From an uncultured Armatimonadota bacterium (GTDB lineage Bacteria; Armatimonadota; Armatimonadia; Armatimonadales; Armatimonadaceae), in the NCBI GenBank assembly GCA_903881535.1, contig CAIRTT010000142.1, positions 1-6,439 of the forward strand: a DNA stretch of 6,439 bases. The letters run 5' to 3'. Position 1 is the stretch's first letter. Each line of letters opens with the position of its first letter. Shown here one piece after another: positions 5,268 through 6,439 of this stretch. A program made the position numbers and the translations under genes. Below the pieces are notes generated by a model. It was given only the letters and a program-made list of their open reading frames with translations. It did not search any database and was not told the origin of the DNA.

Positions 5268-6326
5268 ATGGGTGATGTCCGTAGCGCTGTCGGGAGCCTT
5301 GCGGGGCCGGGAGCCACCCGCTTCGTCCTCGCCCTCCTCGTCCTCTGCTACCACTTCACACCACTGCGCTCGGGTAATTTCGCCGTTTGCTGCTTCTACA
5401 TTTTGTCCGGCTACTGGATCACCAAAATGTGGCGAAACAAATACAGCAAAGCCATCGCACCACAGCGCGTGTTTCTCATGTCGCGGTGGCTCCGCATTGC
5501 CCCGATGCTTCTCCTCTGCACGGCACTCGTCCTCGCATTGCCAATCGACTGCAGCGGAGCCACCCCCGGCTGGCTACTGCGACAAGCCCTGATCATTGGC
5601 TGCACGGGAACGTATGTGCCCCTCGCGCCGGCATGGTCTCTCGATGTCGAACTACAGTTTTACGTTGCATTCGCCATCGGCGCTCCGGCGCTCTTTACCC
5701 TCAAACAACCATCACGCCTGCTCGGCTGGCTGGTCACCATCAGCCTCACAGTCAGCCTTACGGCAGCAGCCATCAATGGAAACATCATCAAGCCCTGGCT
5801 GTGGATTTGGCTGCCGCTCTTCCTCGCCGGGATGTGGCTGGAGACATCCGAGTACCGGCCGACAAAACGGCACATCGTCATCTGCGGTTTCCTTCTGGCA
5901 ATTGGAGTGGGGCTCTGCGGCGCTCTCCCAACCCTACAGCCTCTCATTTGGCATATCCCACGCATCAACCTCACCACCGAGCAGCTCACGGTGCTCCCGC
6001 TAAGAACATCCTTAGACCTTGTCGCAAGCCTTGCAGTCATCCCCCTGCTTGCAGCAAATCTGACATCAAAACCATCCGTGACAGATTCATTCCTCGGCCG
6101 GATGTCATTCCCGCTCTACCTTTGGCACTGGATTCCGCATACAGCTCTCGTGCTTGGGATCTTGAAAACAGGAAGCGCACATTGGGTAAATGGTACAGTC
6201 GCGCTGCTGGCATCCGTGGTGGGTGGCTATGCCCTGACATTGGTTGACATGCGGACTGACCGGACCCGGAGCAAGGCCATTTCATGGCTGAATCTGTCGC
6301 TGAACAGGCATCAGAGACCGAATTAA
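5268..6326 (+). CDS. Integral membrane acyltransferase, acyltransferase 3 (OafA/YrhL) family
   Basis: This 352-residue polytopic membrane protein probably transfers an acyl (often acetyl) group to a sugar or other envelope molecule. The family landmarks occur in order: RFVLALLVLCYHF (18-30) with the conserved H29 in the first helix, FYILSGYWIT (43-52), the R73-x-x-R76 motif before a hydrophobic helix, WSLDVELQFYV (123-133) with E128, LFLAGMWL (184-191), and SFPLYLWHW (280-288). About ten hydrophobic segments are visible and there is no extra SGNH domain. The ATG at 5268 is the first usable start, since no ATG, GTG or TTG follows the in-frame stop at 5223-5225. There is no Shine-Dalgarno. A short upstream reading frame overlaps the start and might couple translation. 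No glycosyltransferase or polysaccharide genes are adjacent, so the acceptor is unknown. Terminator and promoter signals on the left suggest its own transcription unit. The family call is confident and the substrate is not inferable. Confidence 0.92.
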   Translation: MGDVRSAVGSLAGPGATRFVLALLVLCYHFTPLRSGNFAVCCFYILSGYWITKMWRNKYSKAIAPQRVFLMSRWLRIAPMLLLCTALVLALPIDCSGATPGWLLRQALIIGCTGTYVPLAPAWSLDVELQFYVAFAIGAPALFTLKQPSRLLGWLVTISLTVSLTAAAINGNIIKPWLWIWLPLFLAGMWLETSEYRPTKRHIVICGFLLAIGVGLCGALPTLQPLIWHIPRINLTTEQLTVLPLRTSLDLVASLAVIPLLAANLTSKPSVTDSFLGRMSFPLYLWHWIPHTALVLGILKTGSAHWVNGTVALLASVVGGYALTLVDMRTDRTRSKAISWLNLSLNRHQRPN

Positions 6327-6341
6327 ACCTGTGCAGGATAC

Positions 6342-6355
6342 CGGGTCGGGACCCG
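6342..6355 (+). other. Short hairpin after the acyltransferase gene
   Basis: CGGGT (6342-6346) pairs with ACCCG (6351-6355) around a CGGG loop, 15 bp after the stop codon. No T tract follows, so it is not a convincing intrinsic terminator. It could stabilise the mRNA 3' end or be chance in a GC-rich stretch. Confidence 0.3.
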
Positions 6356-6418
6356 ATGGGGTATTCTGCCATCTAAACGCGACTGCCTCCTAGCTCACTG
6401 AGGGGTGATGTCGCAATT

Positions 6419-6427
6419 TGCTATCAT
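6419..6427 (+). promoter_or_regulatory. Possible extended -10 promoter reading out of the window
   Basis: TGC-TATCAT matches TGnTATAAT with one hexamer mismatch and lies in the non-coding tail after the acyltransferase gene. No -35 is evident. It would start transcription near 6434 towards a gene beyond the right edge. The same extended -10 style appears before the acyltransferase. Confidence 0.35.
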
Positions 6428-6439
6428 CCCAACCACAAG

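Noticed and set aside
5387..6247. Long open frame (286 codons, plus strand) overlapping the acyltransferase in another frame
   Set aside because: Its product is rich in His, Pro and Arg with no domain logic. The overlapping frame carries all acyltransferase 3 motifs, so this is an out-of-frame shadow.
1..6439. A defence island, mobile element, CRISPR array or novel multi-gene system
   Set aside because: No transposase, integrase, direct-repeat array or toxin-like gene is visible. The three main genes belong to known families and are separated by terminators.

Overview
The window is about 6.4 kb of compact, moderately GC-rich bacterial DNA. It holds five protein genes: one cut by the left edge and four complete. 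The organism cannot be named from the sequence alone. The Tat-type export signal, non-ATG start, extended -10-like promoters and Rho-independent terminators are all ordinary for bacteria. A stand-alone McsA-type zinc finger next to an unfamiliar SH3/KOW-like protein suggests a lineage outside the well-studied Proteobacteria, perhaps Armatimonadota or a Firmicutes-related group. That placement is a weak impression, not evidence.

Layout. Positions 1-588 (minus strand) carry a two-gene unit: an 84-residue McsA-like four-cysteine zinc-finger protein, then a 3'-truncated unknown protein with an internal sequence repeat. Only 20 bp separate this unit from a divergent 602-residue ABC half-transporter exporter (609-2417, plus strand), which ends at a plausible intrinsic terminator. 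Positions 2418-2712 (295 bp) are non-coding but rich in signals: the terminator, a perfect 8-bp-arm palindrome resembling a Fur/PerR box, a second palindrome over a possible -10 box, a leader with competing hairpins, and a clear Shine-Dalgarno sequence. Next come katG (2713-5136), a bifunctional catalase-peroxidase with a twin-arginine signal, and a textbook terminator. An extended -10 promoter follows, then a membrane acyltransferase of the OafA/YrhL (acyltransferase 3) family (5268-6326). The last 113 bp contain a hairpin and a possible promoter reading out of the window.

How the genes relate. Each plus-strand gene appears to be its own transcription unit, separated by terminators, so this is not one operon. 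The clearest biological theme is peroxide defence outside the cytoplasm: KatG is apparently folded with heme and exported by Tat, and the putative metal/peroxide-responsive operator in front of it fits stress-controlled expression. The ABC exporter and the acyltransferase are envelope functions whose substrates cannot be read from the sequence. I see no mobile elements, CRISPR arrays, tRNA or rRNA genes, and no clear new multi-gene system. The points most worth following up are the katG regulatory region, the exported KatG, and the small zinc-finger/unknown-protein pair.
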